Shown: positions 36,954-46,492, numbered from the stretch's first letter. The stretch: DNA of 64,000 nucleotides from CAZJYI01 sp964550025 (GCA_964550025.1 CAZJYI010000048.1:7945-71944); one strand, 5' to 3'. Program-made: numbers and translations. The notes: a model not told the origin generated them from the sequence alone.

Positions 36954-37289
36954 CTAATCGTCAGTACTCGTGCTTTGCTTGTCCTTCCAAAGCAGGCGAC
37001 CGATTCCCTCAATCACACTACTGACAAGATAGATCGCTGCCACAAGACCGGTAGCAGCAGCCAGAAGCCAAAAAAGGGCACTGCCGTAGTAAAGGGCTGT
37101 CTGAAGATGACTCAGACTGACAGGTGCTGTCTTGAAGTAGCTCAGACTGACAAGATTGGTGTTGTCCTCAAGCGGCAATGCGCAAAGAGCGCCAAGCAGG
37201 CGAAATCCTACCGAGGTGCCGAGAAACTGCAGGCCTGTTTTCAATGTGCTTGCCATGGCTGTTCGGACCTTTCCATCGGGGTCAATCAC
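36954..37289 (-). CDS. Small membrane protein coupled to the WD40 kinase
   Basis: This 111-residue protein has two hydrophobic segments (about 26-40 and 70-97, LFWLLAAATGLVAAIYLVSSV). Its GTG start overlaps the kinase stop as GTGA, so translation is coupled. The segment between the helices holds a tandem ten-residue repeat (VSLSYFKTAP then VSLSHLQTAL), encoded by 30-base units at 37122-37151 and 37092-37121. No family recognised. Its position suggests a membrane partner of the kinase. Confidence 0.6.
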   Translation of the reverse strand: MIDPDGKVRTAMASTLKTGLQFLGTSVGFRLLGALCALPLEDNTNLVSLSYFKTAPVSLSHLQTALYYGSALFWLLAAATGLVAAIYLVSSVIEGIGRLLWKDKQSTSTDD

Positions 37290-40200
37290 TCCGTCTCGGA
37301 TGCCGACAGCGTCGCGACCTCGAAGAAATCAAACGACACATCAATCTCTTCGGGAGGCGGATCTCCGGGCGCCATGGCGGTAAGACCGACAAACTCCGGG
37401 TCGCCACCTTCCCAGACTCGATAGCCGTGTGTTGTGAATCTGTCGCCGTCCCGACTGGTGGCGAAGGCGTACTTGTCACCGACCTTGGTTAGTCGTAGCC
37501 ACAGTCGCGGCGCTCCGGGGAGGATGCGGGAGCTGCATCGCGCCGTCTGTCTGCCTACGCTTTCGCAGACGAGCGTGACATGGCCCCTGTTAGGGTCATA
37601 CGACTCGTAGCCGAGCTTAACATGGTTGTCCGCATCGTTCCAGCAGAGCAACGCTGCCTGTTGCCACGGCACCCTGGGCGTGAAGCCTACGACGCATGTC
37701 GTCAGCTGGAATGTTCGCCCCTTCGCAGGGTTGGCAACCAAGTATACGTTCCTATAGTCCTCGCGCTCCTTGGCGAACTCGCCATCCTGTGCCGTGATGG
37801 TGAGCATTCCTGCCTCCCGGTCGAACCTGGTTTGGGTTGAGTCATGCCGGAGGATCTTCCAGTCTAACGTCGATTCACGCGCGAACTCGTCGAACGCAAC
37901 GATCTTCCGTTGAATGGCCTGCTCAGCCGCAGGGACTCTCATCTGCTGCAGGGCACATATTACCTGCAGTCGAACCGCATCGTTTTCGGAGCCATAGACT
38001 CGGGCGACCGCCTGTGCCGCTTCCCGGGTGCCCTGAATCCGGAGCAGCTGAATCGCACGGATTTGTGTGGCCTCATCGTTCATCGTGCCTTCGATTGCCA
38101 CTGTTGCTTCGGGTGATTCGGATTGACTCAAGGAGGTCAGATTTTGGATCCAGCGAGTTTGGGGATCGGGTTCGGGAGAATCTGCCGTTGATTCCTTCAG
38201 GAGCTGCTTCACAAGAACCGCACTTTTCGGCTTTTTCGCTGCCCACTCCTTGATCGAAAGAGACCTCACGGTATCGCCACCGCTAGACGTAACTCCCGTG
38301 AGGGCCGCAACGCACTCGTCTGTCGCCTCCAACCCCTGCATGGAGATCCTCGGCAGCCGCCAGATCCTGGCCGCACCGTCGTCACCCGCGGTCGCCGCGC
38401 ACCGGCCGTTCGGCCCGCATTTCACGGTGTTGACGACACCATCATGCTGGAGCACCGGACCCACCGGCATGCCGGTGGGCACGTGCCAAATCTTCGCCGT
38501 GCCGTCTACAGACGAGGTGAGTACGAGGCGACCGTTTGGCGCGAAGGTAACTGCGGTGATCCGTCCGGTGTGCTCCATCGCCGCTCCGAGAGGTCGCCAT
38601 GTCGTCCAATCCAGCAGCACCGCGCGTTGGTCCACGCCGCCGATGGCGAGCATCTTGCCATCCGGTGCCACCGCCAGAGCGCTGATGCCGCATGAGTGGC
38701 GTTTGGCTTCTCCGATCCGCTGCCCGGTCGCCGTACTCCAGCGTTGAACGAATCCATCGAAATTCCCGATCAGTAAGGACCGGCTATCAGTGCTGAAAGC
38801 GAAGGCTTCGGCGTGGTGTTTCGGACGGTGGTGGCTGTACCTGACTTCGGGGAGGGGATCGCCGTGCGGGAGGGTCTTGCCGATCGGCTCCAGCGTCTCC
38901 GTCCTCCACAATCTCACACCCGGTTCACGTCTGCCGTCCGATGCCAGGTATGTCCCGTCCGGACTCTGGGCGAGACGCCCCCCCACGCCCTTCTGCGAGG
39001 TCGATCCGGTCAAGCTGCCCGTCACCACGTCATATCGATGGATCGAGAACATGGTCGGAGTGAACACTGCCTGTCCCTGCACATCAAAGACGACGCTTGC
39101 ACACCAACCCCGCACGTCAGGGATCGAACGGATCGGATTGCATGTGAGCGCGTCCCAAACACGCACATTTCCGCCCGGGTAGCTGTTGCCTTCGAGGCTG
39201 GTAGCGATCAGTCTGCCATCCGGTCCAAAATCGACATCACGAACCCACCGGCCCTTGTGCCGGAACTCCCTGAGTGCGCCGTTGCGTGCGGTCCGCCACA
39301 CGCGAACGATTCTGTCTTTGCATGCGGTGACGATCAGATCGCCGGTCGGCGACCACGTGCAACAGGTCACGGTGTCGGGATGCTCCAATATTGAGCCGAC
39401 CGGAGCGCCGGTGTGGGTGTTCCAGACGCGAGCGGTGTGATCAGCGCTTGCGGTCAGAATGCGTGACCCGTCGGGCGAGTACTCTACCCAGCTGAGAGCT
39501 TCGTAATGGTTCATCGCTGCGCCAATCGTGTTGCCGTTGGACGGGTCGTATTGCTGGGCGGAATGGCCCTGCATCAAACCTACAGCAAAACGCTGGCTGA
39601 CGGAGTCGAAGTCAAAGTGCCAGGACAGGGCGGGCAGTTTGATCTGCCGGTCGATGTAGTCTTTTCGCCAGTTCCATACTCTCACGGCCCAAGGGTTTCC
39701 CGCGGTGGCGACGATGTCGTTGTCATGGGGGTCGAACTCGACCCAAGTGAGAAAGCCATCACGATGCAGCGATCTCACGGGTGCGGCAGGCTCCTCAGTG
39801 CGCCAGATGTGGGTCCACCCGTCATTGCCCGCGGTTGCGAGCAGCGAGCCGTCGCCGGAAATCGAAAGGCCGGATACGCCGCGTCGTCCCGACCATCCTT
39901 CGGGATTCCTGTCCGCCGGGGAATGGACGAACTCCTGTTTCACGATGTCGTCACCGGGGGCAGGAAGCACCCACCGGCGGACCACACCATCTACACACCC
40001 AGTGAACAACGCTTCACCCTTGGGACCGAAAGCGAGAACGTTCACGGGGCCGGGATGCTTGAGCCGGGAACCGAATGGTCGACCGGTCGCCAGATCCCAA
40101 AACCTGACGTGGCCGTCGTGGCACGCGCTTGCCACGAGCTTGCCATCCGGGCTCACCGCCACACAGCCCACCCTTTCCGGATGCGGGAACATGTGGGCCA

Positions 40201-41740
40201 ACGTGTGCGCTTCGCGCAGCCACGCTCTGAGATTGAGCACATGCGCCTCGGCCAGCGGCTGCGACTCGGCCGACCTGGCAATGCCGAGTCCTTCAGCGAA
40301 CTTGACCAGCCCCCTTCCGATCTCGCCCTTCTCACACAGGCGCTGTGCCCGCCGCAGCGTCATCGTCGCCAGTGTTCGCCGCTCCTGCCGCAACCGTCGA
40401 ATGGCGATTTGCTCCGCTTTGTTCGCCCGGACCGCGAGGACGGTGCTCGCGATTGAACCCGCGAGAATGAGGGTCGCCACCACGGCGGTGACGGCAACAA
40501 CCTTCCAGTGCTTTCTGGCCAGCTTGCGCGCCTTGTAGGCGAGACTCGGCGGCGCCGCGGAGATCGGCTCGCTGGCTGAGAACCTCCCGAGGTCTTCGGC
40601 GAGGGCCTTGGCACTGTCATATCGCCGCGACCGCTCGCGCTCCAGGGCCTTGAGCAGAATCCAGTCGAGCTCGCCGTGAACGATCCTCCCCAGTTTCTCG
40701 GGGGTCTGGCTGCGATGGTCGGCCACTTCGGCGAGCTCTTCCCGCAAGAGCGAACTGAGCCGCGTCGAGGGCTTTGGCGGATCCTCTTCGCGAAGCTTGC
40801 TGAGAATGGCGTCGTAGCCCTCCTTGCGCAGTTCTTCGGCATCGAAGGGCGTGCAACCGGTCAACAGTTCGTAGAGGATGACACCCAGCGTGTAGACATC
40901 GCTGCGCGTATCGACGTCGAGGCTGCCCAGCCCGGCCTGTTCGGGGCTCATGTACTCCGGAGTGCCGATCCACTGGTTCAGGCGAGTAAAGAGGGTGCGC
41001 TCGGTGAGACGAGTCTGCAGGGCCTTGGCCACACCGAAATCGATCACTTTGGGCACCGGCTTGTCATCCTGCACCGTCACGAGGATGTTCGACGGCTTCA
41101 GGTCTCGGTGGATGATACCCTTCAGGTGGGCGTGCTGGACCGCCTCGCAGACTTTCCGGAACAGATCGATGCGAGCGTGCGGCGGCAGCTTGTTGGCATC
41201 GCAGTAGGTGGTGATCGGCACCCCCTGAACCAGCTCCATCACGAAGTAGGGCCGCCCCGACTCGGTCGCGCCGCCGTCGAAGACGTGTGCGATGTGCGGG
41301 TGGTCCATCATGGCGATGGCCTGTCGCTCCGCTTCGAAGCGCGCCAACACCTCCCCGGTGTCCATCCCGAGCTTCAAGATCTTCAAAGCCACGCGCCGCT
41401 GTATCGGCTCACGCTGCTCAGCCATCCAAACCCGCCCGAAGCCCCCTTCGCCGACCAATTCGAGCAGTTTGTAGCGTCCGATCTCATCCCCCGCCTTCTC
41501 GGTGAGCGGCTCCAGCGTGGCTGACGCGTCCGAGGGCATGGTCGCAGGAGCATCCAGGAAATACGCCCTCACGCCGTCTTCGTGATTCGCCAGGAGACGC
41601 CCCACGCGCTCGCGCAACGCCGCATCCCCGGCACAGGCCTCCCCCAGGAACGCCTCACGCTCTTCCTCCGAGGCCTTTTCGATGGCTTCGAGGAATATCT
41701 CTCGTTCCCGGCGAAATGCGCTTTGGTCAACTGTGCTCAC
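37286..41740 (-). CDS. Transmembrane Ser/Thr protein kinase with extracytoplasmic WD40 propellers
   Basis: This 1,484-residue protein has an N-terminal kinase: GEGGFG 97-102, Lys120 in VALKIL, HRDLKPSN 211-218, DFG 234-236 and GTPEYMSPEQ. The segment before it (REIFLEAIEKASEEEREAFL) is typical of planctomycete-type kinases paired with ECF sigma factors. A single helix follows (VVAVTAVVATLILAGSIAS, about 420-445). About fourteen WD40 repeats (530-1150) and a C-terminal beta-sandwich (about 1290-1470) lie on the other side. GGGAGG is six bases before the GTG start. The propellers probably sense a surface ligand and signal inward; the ECF sigma gene 96 bases upstream is the likely target. Confidence 0.93.
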   Translation of the reverse strand: MSTVDQSAFRREREIFLEAIEKASEEEREAFLGEACAGDAALRERVGRLLANHEDGVRAYFLDAPATMPSDASATLEPLTEKAGDEIGRYKLLELVGEGGFGRVWMAEQREPIQRRVALKILKLGMDTGEVLARFEAERQAIAMMDHPHIAHVFDGGATESGRPYFVMELVQGVPITTYCDANKLPPHARIDLFRKVCEAVQHAHLKGIIHRDLKPSNILVTVQDDKPVPKVIDFGVAKALQTRLTERTLFTRLNQWIGTPEYMSPEQAGLGSLDVDTRSDVYTLGVILYELLTGCTPFDAEELRKEGYDAILSKLREEDPPKPSTRLSSLLREELAEVADHRSQTPEKLGRIVHGELDWILLKALERERSRRYDSAKALAEDLGRFSASEPISAAPPSLAYKARKLARKHWKVVAVTAVVATLILAGSIASTVLAVRANKAEQIAIRRLRQERRTLATMTLRRAQRLCEKGEIGRGLVKFAEGLGIARSAESQPLAEAHVLNLRAWLREAHTLAHMFPHPERVGCVAVSPDGKLVASACHDGHVRFWDLATGRPFGSRLKHPGPVNVLAFGPKGEALFTGCVDGVVRRWVLPAPGDDIVKQEFVHSPADRNPEGWSGRRGVSGLSISGDGSLLATAGNDGWTHIWRTEEPAAPVRSLHRDGFLTWVEFDPHDNDIVATAGNPWAVRVWNWRKDYIDRQIKLPALSWHFDFDSVSQRFAVGLMQGHSAQQYDPSNGNTIGAAMNHYEALSWVEYSPDGSRILTASADHTARVWNTHTGAPVGSILEHPDTVTCCTWSPTGDLIVTACKDRIVRVWRTARNGALREFRHKGRWVRDVDFGPDGRLIATSLEGNSYPGGNVRVWDALTCNPIRSIPDVRGWCASVVFDVQGQAVFTPTMFSIHRYDVVTGSLTGSTSQKGVGGRLAQSPDGTYLASDGRREPGVRLWRTETLEPIGKTLPHGDPLPEVRYSHHRPKHHAEAFAFSTDSRSLLIGNFDGFVQRWSTATGQRIGEAKRHSCGISALAVAPDGKMLAIGGVDQRAVLLDWTTWRPLGAAMEHTGRITAVTFAPNGRLVLTSSVDGTAKIWHVPTGMPVGPVLQHDGVVNTVKCGPNGRCAATAGDDGAARIWRLPRISMQGLEATDECVAALTGVTSSGGDTVRSLSIKEWAAKKPKSAVLVKQLLKESTADSPEPDPQTRWIQNLTSLSQSESPEATVAIEGTMNDEATQIRAIQLLRIQGTREAAQAVARVYGSENDAVRLQVICALQQMRVPAAEQAIQRKIVAFDEFARESTLDWKILRHDSTQTRFDREAGMLTITAQDGEFAKEREDYRNVYLVANPAKGRTFQLTTCVVGFTPRVPWQQAALLCWNDADNHVKLGYESYDPNRGHVTLVCESVGRQTARCSSRILPGAPRLWLRLTKVGDKYAFATSRDGDRFTTHGYRVWEGGDPEFVGLTAMAPGDPPPEEIDVSFDFFEVATLSASETE

Positions 41741-41763
41741 GAGTGACCTCCCTATCCCAATCC

Positions 41764-41789
41764 TGCGCAATCCGAACGTCGGATGCGCA
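41764..41789. other. Hairpin between the sigma factor and kinase genes
   Basis: An 11-bp stem (TGCGC plus ATCCGA on the left, with one bulged A) closes on a three-base loop. A run of seven A follows on the plus strand, which is a U run before the stem in the mRNA. It is therefore not a classic terminator for either strand, but could adjust expression of the kinase relative to the sigma factor. Confidence 0.4.
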
Positions 41790-41836
41790 AAAAAAGCGGA
41801 GGGACTTTCTGCGGCATGGTCATCCGGGGGCCGGAT

Positions 41837-42391
41837 TCACTCCCTTCCCAATTCCGTTCGCAGCCAGGCGCGGGCGAAAGCCCAGAGCCGGTCGGCATCC
41901 CGCCGCGACATGCCGAGAATCTCGGCTGCCTCCTTCTGTGTCAGGCCCACGAAGAAGCGTAGTTTGACGAGTTCGGCCGAAGGCGGGTCCGCCATGACGA
42001 GCTTTTCCAACGCTCCGTCGATCGCCAGCAACTCCTCCGGTGCCGAAGGTGCCGCAATGCGTGACTCCGCGAGCTCCGTGCGGTGTGCCCCCCCACCACG
42101 CTTCTGCGCACGCTTCCGGCGCGCATTGTCAATGAGGATCCGCCGCATAGCCTCCGACGCGGCCGCGAAGAAGTGCCGGCGATCTCCCCAACCCGATTCA
42201 CCGTCGCCCCGAGTCACACGCATGTAGGCCTCGTGTACCAACGCCGTTGCCTGCAGCGTCTGGCCGGGCCGCTCCCGCGCCAGGCGCCACTGCGCCAGTC
42301 TACGCAGTTCATCGTAGACCAGCGGAAGCAACTCCTCCGACTTCGATCTCAATTCAGCCGCATCCGGACCCGAGTGCCGTTCTTCTCCCAT
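41837..42391 (-). CDS. ECF-type RNA polymerase sigma factor (TIGR02999-like)
   Basis: This 184-residue protein has a region 2 (LLPLVYDELRRLAQWRLARE, TALVHEAYMRV, FFAAASEAMRRILIDNARRK) and a region 4 helix-turn-helix (LTQKEAAEILGMSRRDADRLWAFARAWL). The LVHEAY and RRILIDNARRK signatures mark the ECF subgroup seen with Ser/Thr kinases in planctomycetes. It would redirect RNA polymerase to a specific promoter set. The kinase follows on the same strand after 96 bases. No anti-sigma gene is seen, which fits control by phosphorylation in such pairs; this control is inferred. Confidence 0.92.
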   Translation of the reverse strand: MGEERHSGPDAAELRSKSEELLPLVYDELRRLAQWRLARERPGQTLQATALVHEAYMRVTRGDGESGWGDRRHFFAAASEAMRRILIDNARRKRAQKRGGGAHRTELAESRIAAPSAPEELLAIDGALEKLVMADPPSAELVKLRFFVGLTQKEAAEILGMSRRDADRLWAFARAWLRTELGRE

Positions 42392-43038
42392 GCTCCCTCC
42401 AGATATCTACTGCACACACAACGACCGGTATCGCACGAGAGCACAACATGCCGTAGGGCGCTGATGGAAACCGCGGGGCGTGGCGGGTCTCCGGCGGTTG
42501 CATGGGTCCTCCTGTCGGCGTCCTGCTGCAATGCCTCGCGTGTCCATGCACTTTACTCCGGCACGACCTTATCCCAATAGTGACTCCGATTGAAGCACTA
42601 TAGTTCTAGTGTGATGCGCCTGTGCGCCCGTAATTATGGGACTGGCAATCCTCACGCCCCCCCTTTTCGCATACGGCGTGCCACCTCCTTGAGGTCGGGA
42701 CAGAGCCTGCGATTGTGTGTATTTCTGTCGACGGGGTGCTTGATTGCGCCAACCAGCCAGGACGCGGAATGTACACGGGGTGTGCATTCAGCGCCTGTGG
42801 CCTCTGTTGAGGCCTCACCGATCGGCTCCATCAGCCAATGGTGAGCGTGACCGCGGCTTGGGACGACTGGAATGCAGAAATGCCCGCCGAGATCACAGGG
42901 AAGTCGGAACATACGTAGAGAGGCAGGACGGACAGCCGCCACCGGACTTGTAGCTGTGCCGAAAGAGGGTGGAACACAAGGCAAGCGCGCAGACGTATTC
43001 ATGGAAGGAGGGTGCCAGGGCGGCGTGCACTCTTCACC
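42392..43038. other. Intergenic stretch with no recognised gene
   Basis: About 650 bases upstream of the sigma factor hold no frame with a credible start, ribosome-binding site or family resemblance. It must contain the promoter of the sigma factor operon, but no clear -35/-10 pair was found. No tRNA-like element was found. Confidence 0.5.
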
Positions 43039-43317
43039 TTACGGTCGGTAGGTCTGGTCGTGTGTCCCAACATCCAGAAGCACAATCTCTCCCTCATCCA
43101 GAGCAAGGACTAGCACAATCCGGTGGCTGTAGGTCAGCGACACGGCGTGTTTGCCTGCCAGTCGCCCTTTCAGCGGGTGCAGTCGCAGTTTCGGATGGCT
43201 CGGGTCCTCCTCCAATTGCTTCAGGACCCGCTCGAACTCGGCTCTCAAAGCGGGATTCCTCTTCAGGAACGTCTTCGCCGTACGCGAAAAGGTGTTCGTC
43301 CAAACCAATGTGTTCAT
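43039..43317 (-). CDS. RelE/YafQ-type toxin
   Basis: This 92-residue protein should be a ribosome-dependent mRNA endonuclease. It shows the RelE/StbE-family pattern: WTNTFSRTAKTFLKRNPAL, RVLKQLEEDPSHPKLRLHPLKG, GKHAVSLTYSHRIVLVL and a C-terminal LLDVGTHDQTY, where the final His/Asp/Tyr residues are the usual catalytic patch. The start overlaps the antitoxin stop by four bases (ATGA). Length is normal. Confidence 0.9.
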   Translation of the reverse strand: MNTLVWTNTFSRTAKTFLKRNPALRAEFERVLKQLEEDPSHPKLRLHPLKGRLAGKHAVSLTYSHRIVLVLALDEGEIVLLDVGTHDQTYRP

Positions 43318-43568
43318 TCGGAACTGCCCAGTTCCTTCATCAGCTCGACAGCGCTTCCCCTGCAGACGCGGCCCGCCTGCACATCCGCCTCAGAGGCCTC
43401 AATGCGCGCCAGCGCCAGATCTTCCATCATCGCCTGGTAGTCCTCTTCACGCAGCACGACGTACGTCGGACGGTTGTTCTTCACGATATGGACCGGTGCC
43501 CGTTCGAGGAGCTCATCAACCGCTCCAATGCCCCGTCGCTTCACCTCCTGTGCGGGCAGAGTAACCAT
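43314..43568 (-). CDS. Phd/YefM-type antitoxin
   Basis: This 84-residue protein binds DNA and the toxin. MVTLPAQEVKRRGIGAVDE is the Phd/YefM N-terminal DNA-binding fold, followed by PVHIVKNNRPTYVVLREEDYQAM and an acidic, helical tail (IEASEADVQAG) that should wrap the toxin. GGAGG lies seven bases before the ATG. The pair is an autoregulated addiction module located between the sigma/kinase region and the decayed sugar cluster. Confidence 0.9.
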   Translation of the reverse strand: MVTLPAQEVKRRGIGAVDELLERAPVHIVKNNRPTYVVLREEDYQAMMEDLALARIEASEADVQAGRVCRGSAVELMKELGSSE

Positions 43569-43581
43569 AGCATTTCCTCCA

Positions 43582-43602
43582 GTACTTAATTCCGCACTTA
43601 AT
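43582..43602. promoter_or_regulatory. Direct-repeat operator of the Phd/RelE-type module
   Basis: GTACTTAAT (43582-43590) and GCACTTAAT (43594-43602) are direct repeats 12 bases apart, just upstream of the antitoxin ribosome-binding site. They lie over an AT-rich stretch that could be the -10. Binding by the antitoxin is inferred. Confidence 0.4.
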
Positions 43603-43754
43603 ATAGCACTCGCTTCGGCCGCCCGTAAAGCACGGAAATAGGGACTGTCAATGTGTCATGGAAGAAACGGTGGCGAAAACCCACTCGCCACTCCCCTGGG
43701 TCATCGCCGTCACTGCGCCCACTGCAATCATCGGCAATCTCTTCAGAAGACTCC

Positions 43755-44491
43755 TCATGGTTCTCCGGTTCTTACTGCGGCAGCGACCGCTTCGATCGTC
43801 AGATTCCGCCGTCCGTCATCCAGCGTAGCGAACCGCAGCACGGTCACCTGCTCCCCGACACGAATCGTGTGCCCATCCTTGTCACGGCTGACCACCGGCA
43901 GCGGACCTGCCTCGTATGGATACAGCAACACCACGAAGTCCGGACGCACGACGCCGTCTACAGTGATCGACATCCGAGTCACAGGTGTGTTGGATGTTTC
44001 GATCACGAACTCCTCGAGCTCCATCTTCGCTTCACCCTCACACGCCAGCAACTTCACCAGCAACCGCGGACCGCCCTGTTCATCTTCGCGATGCCGCAAC
44101 ACCATGGAGGTCGCGTCCTGCGACTCCACCACGATCTGCCCCTTGCGCGGCATGTTGGCGATCCAGGTGTAGCGGTGAGGAACATCGTCCTTCCGGATGT
44201 CGTCTGCAATGATCACGAACGGATGCTTCCCGCGGACGAGCGCGGCCGTGCGACGGGACCGCGCCCGTCAGCCCCGGACGCCGCCGTGCTACAGAGCTGC
44301 GCCAACAAGAGCGCCGCCAGACCTGCGCGCACCGTGCTGCACGCAACCCGCGTCGCCGTGCGCCCTGGGATCGCCCGGAACTGCGCTATCGGGGAGGGTG
44401 GATTTTCCCTGTTCGGATTCGGTTCTATTGACACAGCTTGTCTCCTGCTCAAGTGGTGCATTGCCTGTTCCGCTTGGGTGTTGAGGGCCAT
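43755..44491 (-). pseudogene. Internally deleted heparinase II/III-like lyase gene
   Basis: An ATG at 44491, after AGGAGG, opens a frame with a signal-peptide-like segment (TVRAGLAALLLAQLCSTAASGA) that ends at 44213. Overlapping in another frame, 44216-43755 encodes HPFVIIADDIRKDDVPHRYTW and FVVLLYPYEAGPLP. These match the beta-sandwich part of the large lyase-like protein at 60037-64000 (HPYVLIVDDLKKDDVPHQYDW, FKVLLYPYRFGEPLP). The several-hundred-residue catalytic toroid that should lie between is missing. It follows the second oxidoreductase gene by 11 bases, so it was part of that operon. Confidence 0.75.
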
Positions 44492-44502
44492 GTCCTCCTG
44501 CG

Positions 44503-45447
44503 CTAAGCCTTCCCCCTTATCACCCATCGCGTGGGGCTCAATTCTTCTTCGATCGTCATCGGCATCCTGTTGCCGTCTTGCAGCGAAGCGACAAACATGT
44601 CGAAGTAGTTCCCGGATGGCGCGGACAGATCCAGCGGCTGCGGTTCGCCACCGTTGGGAATCAGGCGGGCGCACGGTCCCTCGCTGCTCGATTCGACGAT
44701 CCCGTCGGTCCCGAAGATGCGGAGAATCTCGTAGCCCCACAGCTTCGCCTTGAGGGCATTGAGATAGTTGCATACGGCCGATGCCACGCCGCCGTTCTCG
44801 AGTGCCATCACGAATGACGCCGCACGCCGACACGCGCTGCCGGGGACATCATTCCCGAGTTGCGTTTCTTCCACGGCCATCGAGGCGATCTTCACCCCCG
44901 CCACATGCTCCACAAAACGTCCGGTGTAAACACCAACCTGGCGGGAGAGTCCGCCATCGATGTCCTCATCCGCAGGACGGTCAGGATACCAGGGGTAAGA
45001 CTTCTGCGCCAACACCTGCACAACCTCCCCGATGGCACTCGATGCAACCACCTCGCGCAACGCACGGTACGGCTGCTCGAAGGCCGTGCCGGCCATCTCG
45101 TGAAACTGCACGCCGGTCTCACGCGACGCGGCGATGATGGCATCAAGGTCGTCCTCGGTCATAGCACACGGCTTTTCGGCATAAACATGCTTGCCCGCTC
45201 TCATGCAGGCGATGGCATGCGCGGCCTGTTCGCTACGCAAAGGCGAACAGAGACTCACCAACTCCACCCGCTCGTCGTTTAGAAGCTCATCAAGGTTCTC
45301 GTAGCGCGACACATCCCCCACCCCCTCGGGCAGCTCCGCATCCCCAAACTCCGCCACAGCCACCAACTCGGCGGCCGGGTGATCGACCAGCGCGTTGGTC
45401 ACCTGGTGTCCGTTCGTTCCGTAGAGTCCTATACTGGTCTTGGCCAC
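44503..45447 (-). CDS. Gfo/Idh/MocA family oxidoreductase
   Basis: This 314-residue NAD(P)-dependent enzyme oxidises or reduces a sugar or inositol-like substrate. Features are a Rossmann start (SIGLYGTNGH), the substrate-side motif AGKHVYAEKPCAM and a C-terminal alpha/beta domain (IDGGLSRQVGVYTGRFVEH). The nucleotide-binding loop GTNGHQ departs from the usual GxGxxG, so cofactor preference is uncertain. It starts one base after the stop of a second family member. Its cytoplasmic role is probably in sugar catabolism. Confidence 0.9.
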   Translation of the reverse strand: MAKTSIGLYGTNGHQVTNALVDHPAAELVAVAEFGDAELPEGVGDVSRYENLDELLNDERVELVSLCSPLRSEQAAHAIACMRAGKHVYAEKPCAMTEDDLDAIIAASRETGVQFHEMAGTAFEQPYRALREVVASSAIGEVVQVLAQKSYPWYPDRPADEDIDGGLSRQVGVYTGRFVEHVAGVKIASMAVEETQLGNDVPGSACRRAASFVMALENGGVASAVCNYLNALKAKLWGYEILRIFGTDGIVESSSEGPCARLIPNGGEPQPLDLSAPSGNYFDMFVASLQDGNRMPMTIEEELSPTRWVIRGKA

Positions 45448-45448
45448 A

Positions 45449-46492
45449 CTACACCTCCTCGGTCCGCCCGCTCGACTGCGCGCGCTTCATTGCCTCGACC
45501 ACCTTGATGCCGTTGACGATGACGGAATCCGGCGTCTCGTTTTCGATCGGCTCACCGCGGATCGCTTTGTAGAAGACATCCCATTGGTAAGCGTGACTGA
45601 GTTGCTGATGATGAAAAGACACCGTCTCGGCCGGTTCCCCGTTATCATTGGCCGCCGGCACGACGCATAGCTTGGTGGCGCCATTCTCGAACCCTATGCC
45701 GCCAACGATCACGGGATTCCGGTAGATCGTGCCGCCTTCGTAGTACAACGTCAGCGAGTCGGCGCCGCGCGGCGGTTGAAGACACCAACCATCCAACGTC
45801 TCCGCAATGCAGCCGTTCTTGAACTTGAGCGTCATCATGGCGATGTCAGGCGTGGGCCGCCTCGTGAAGATGCGCGAGTGAGTCACCTGCACGGACTCCG
45901 GTTCGCCCATGAGCTGAAGCAGGTCGTTGACGCCATAGATGCCGAGACGGAAAATGGGCGCGACCGGACACTGCTCGGGATCGTCGTACCAACCGCCGTC
46001 CGCTTTCTCAACGCTCTTGTACCAGCAGTCGTGGCGTGCCGCGATGATCCGGCCGAGCTCGTACTTCTCGCACCAGGCCTTGATCTGGCGCAGATCATCC
46101 GAATAGGACGCACACGGTGAGTTCAGGTGCACCACGCGCCCCAGTTCACGCGCGCGTTTGAGAGTCTTCTCCGCCTCGCCAGAATCCAGCTCGAACGGTT
46201 TCGTCGTCATCACGTGCTTGCCGGCTTCGACCATGCGCGTGATTCGCTCACCCCGCCCGATCGGACCGGTCATGTCAATTATCACCGGTATCGATTCGTC
46301 ACACAGCAGATCGCCAATGTCATAGTAGGCCTTCACGCCGTACTTCGCGGATGCCTCGTCACACTTCTCGCGGTTCCGACGGCATACAGCCGCTAGCTCG
46401 AAGTAGGGCTCACCGGGCCCCTCCAGGATCTGGTCCTCAATAATCTGCCTGCCGAAGTTGAGGCCGACAATACCCACGCGTAGCTTCTTCAT
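45449..46492 (-). CDS. Gfo/Idh/MocA family oxidoreductase
   Basis: This 347-residue enzyme begins KKLRVGIVGLNFGRQI, a GxGxxxGxx-like Rossmann loop. It continues with AGKHVMTTKPFELDSGEAEK, where the family's usual EKP Lys is kept as TKP, and a C-terminal domain containing FRLGIYGVNDLLQLMGEP. Its ATG overlaps the stop of an upstream broken gene as ATGA. Together with the next gene it looks like a two-enzyme step in catabolism of an unusual sugar, once served by the neighbouring lyase and LacI genes, now decayed. Confidence 0.9.
   Translation of the reverse strand: MKKLRVGIVGLNFGRQIIEDQILEGPGEPYFELAAVCRRNREKCDEASAKYGVKAYYDIGDLLCDESIPVIIDMTGPIGRGERITRMVEAGKHVMTTKPFELDSGEAEKTLKRARELGRVVHLNSPCASYSDDLRQIKAWCEKYELGRIIAARHDCWYKSVEKADGGWYDDPEQCPVAPIFRLGIYGVNDLLQLMGEPESVQVTHSRIFTRRPTPDIAMMTLKFKNGCIAETLDGWCLQPPRGADSLTLYYEGGTIYRNPVIVGGIGFENGATKLCVVPAANDNGEPAETVSFHHQQLSHAYQWDVFYKAIRGEPIENETPDSVIVNGIKVVEAMKRAQSSGRTEEV

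Noticed and set aside
42392..43038. Minus-strand frame ending LKEVARRMRKGG as a gene
   Set aside because: No ribosome-binding site, unusual composition in all frames and no recognisable family.
43630..43660. AATAGGGACTGTC-like sequence resembling the end of a REP-type or IS200-like element
   Set aside because: Only one half of the usual inverted sequence is present and no transposase frame lies nearby.
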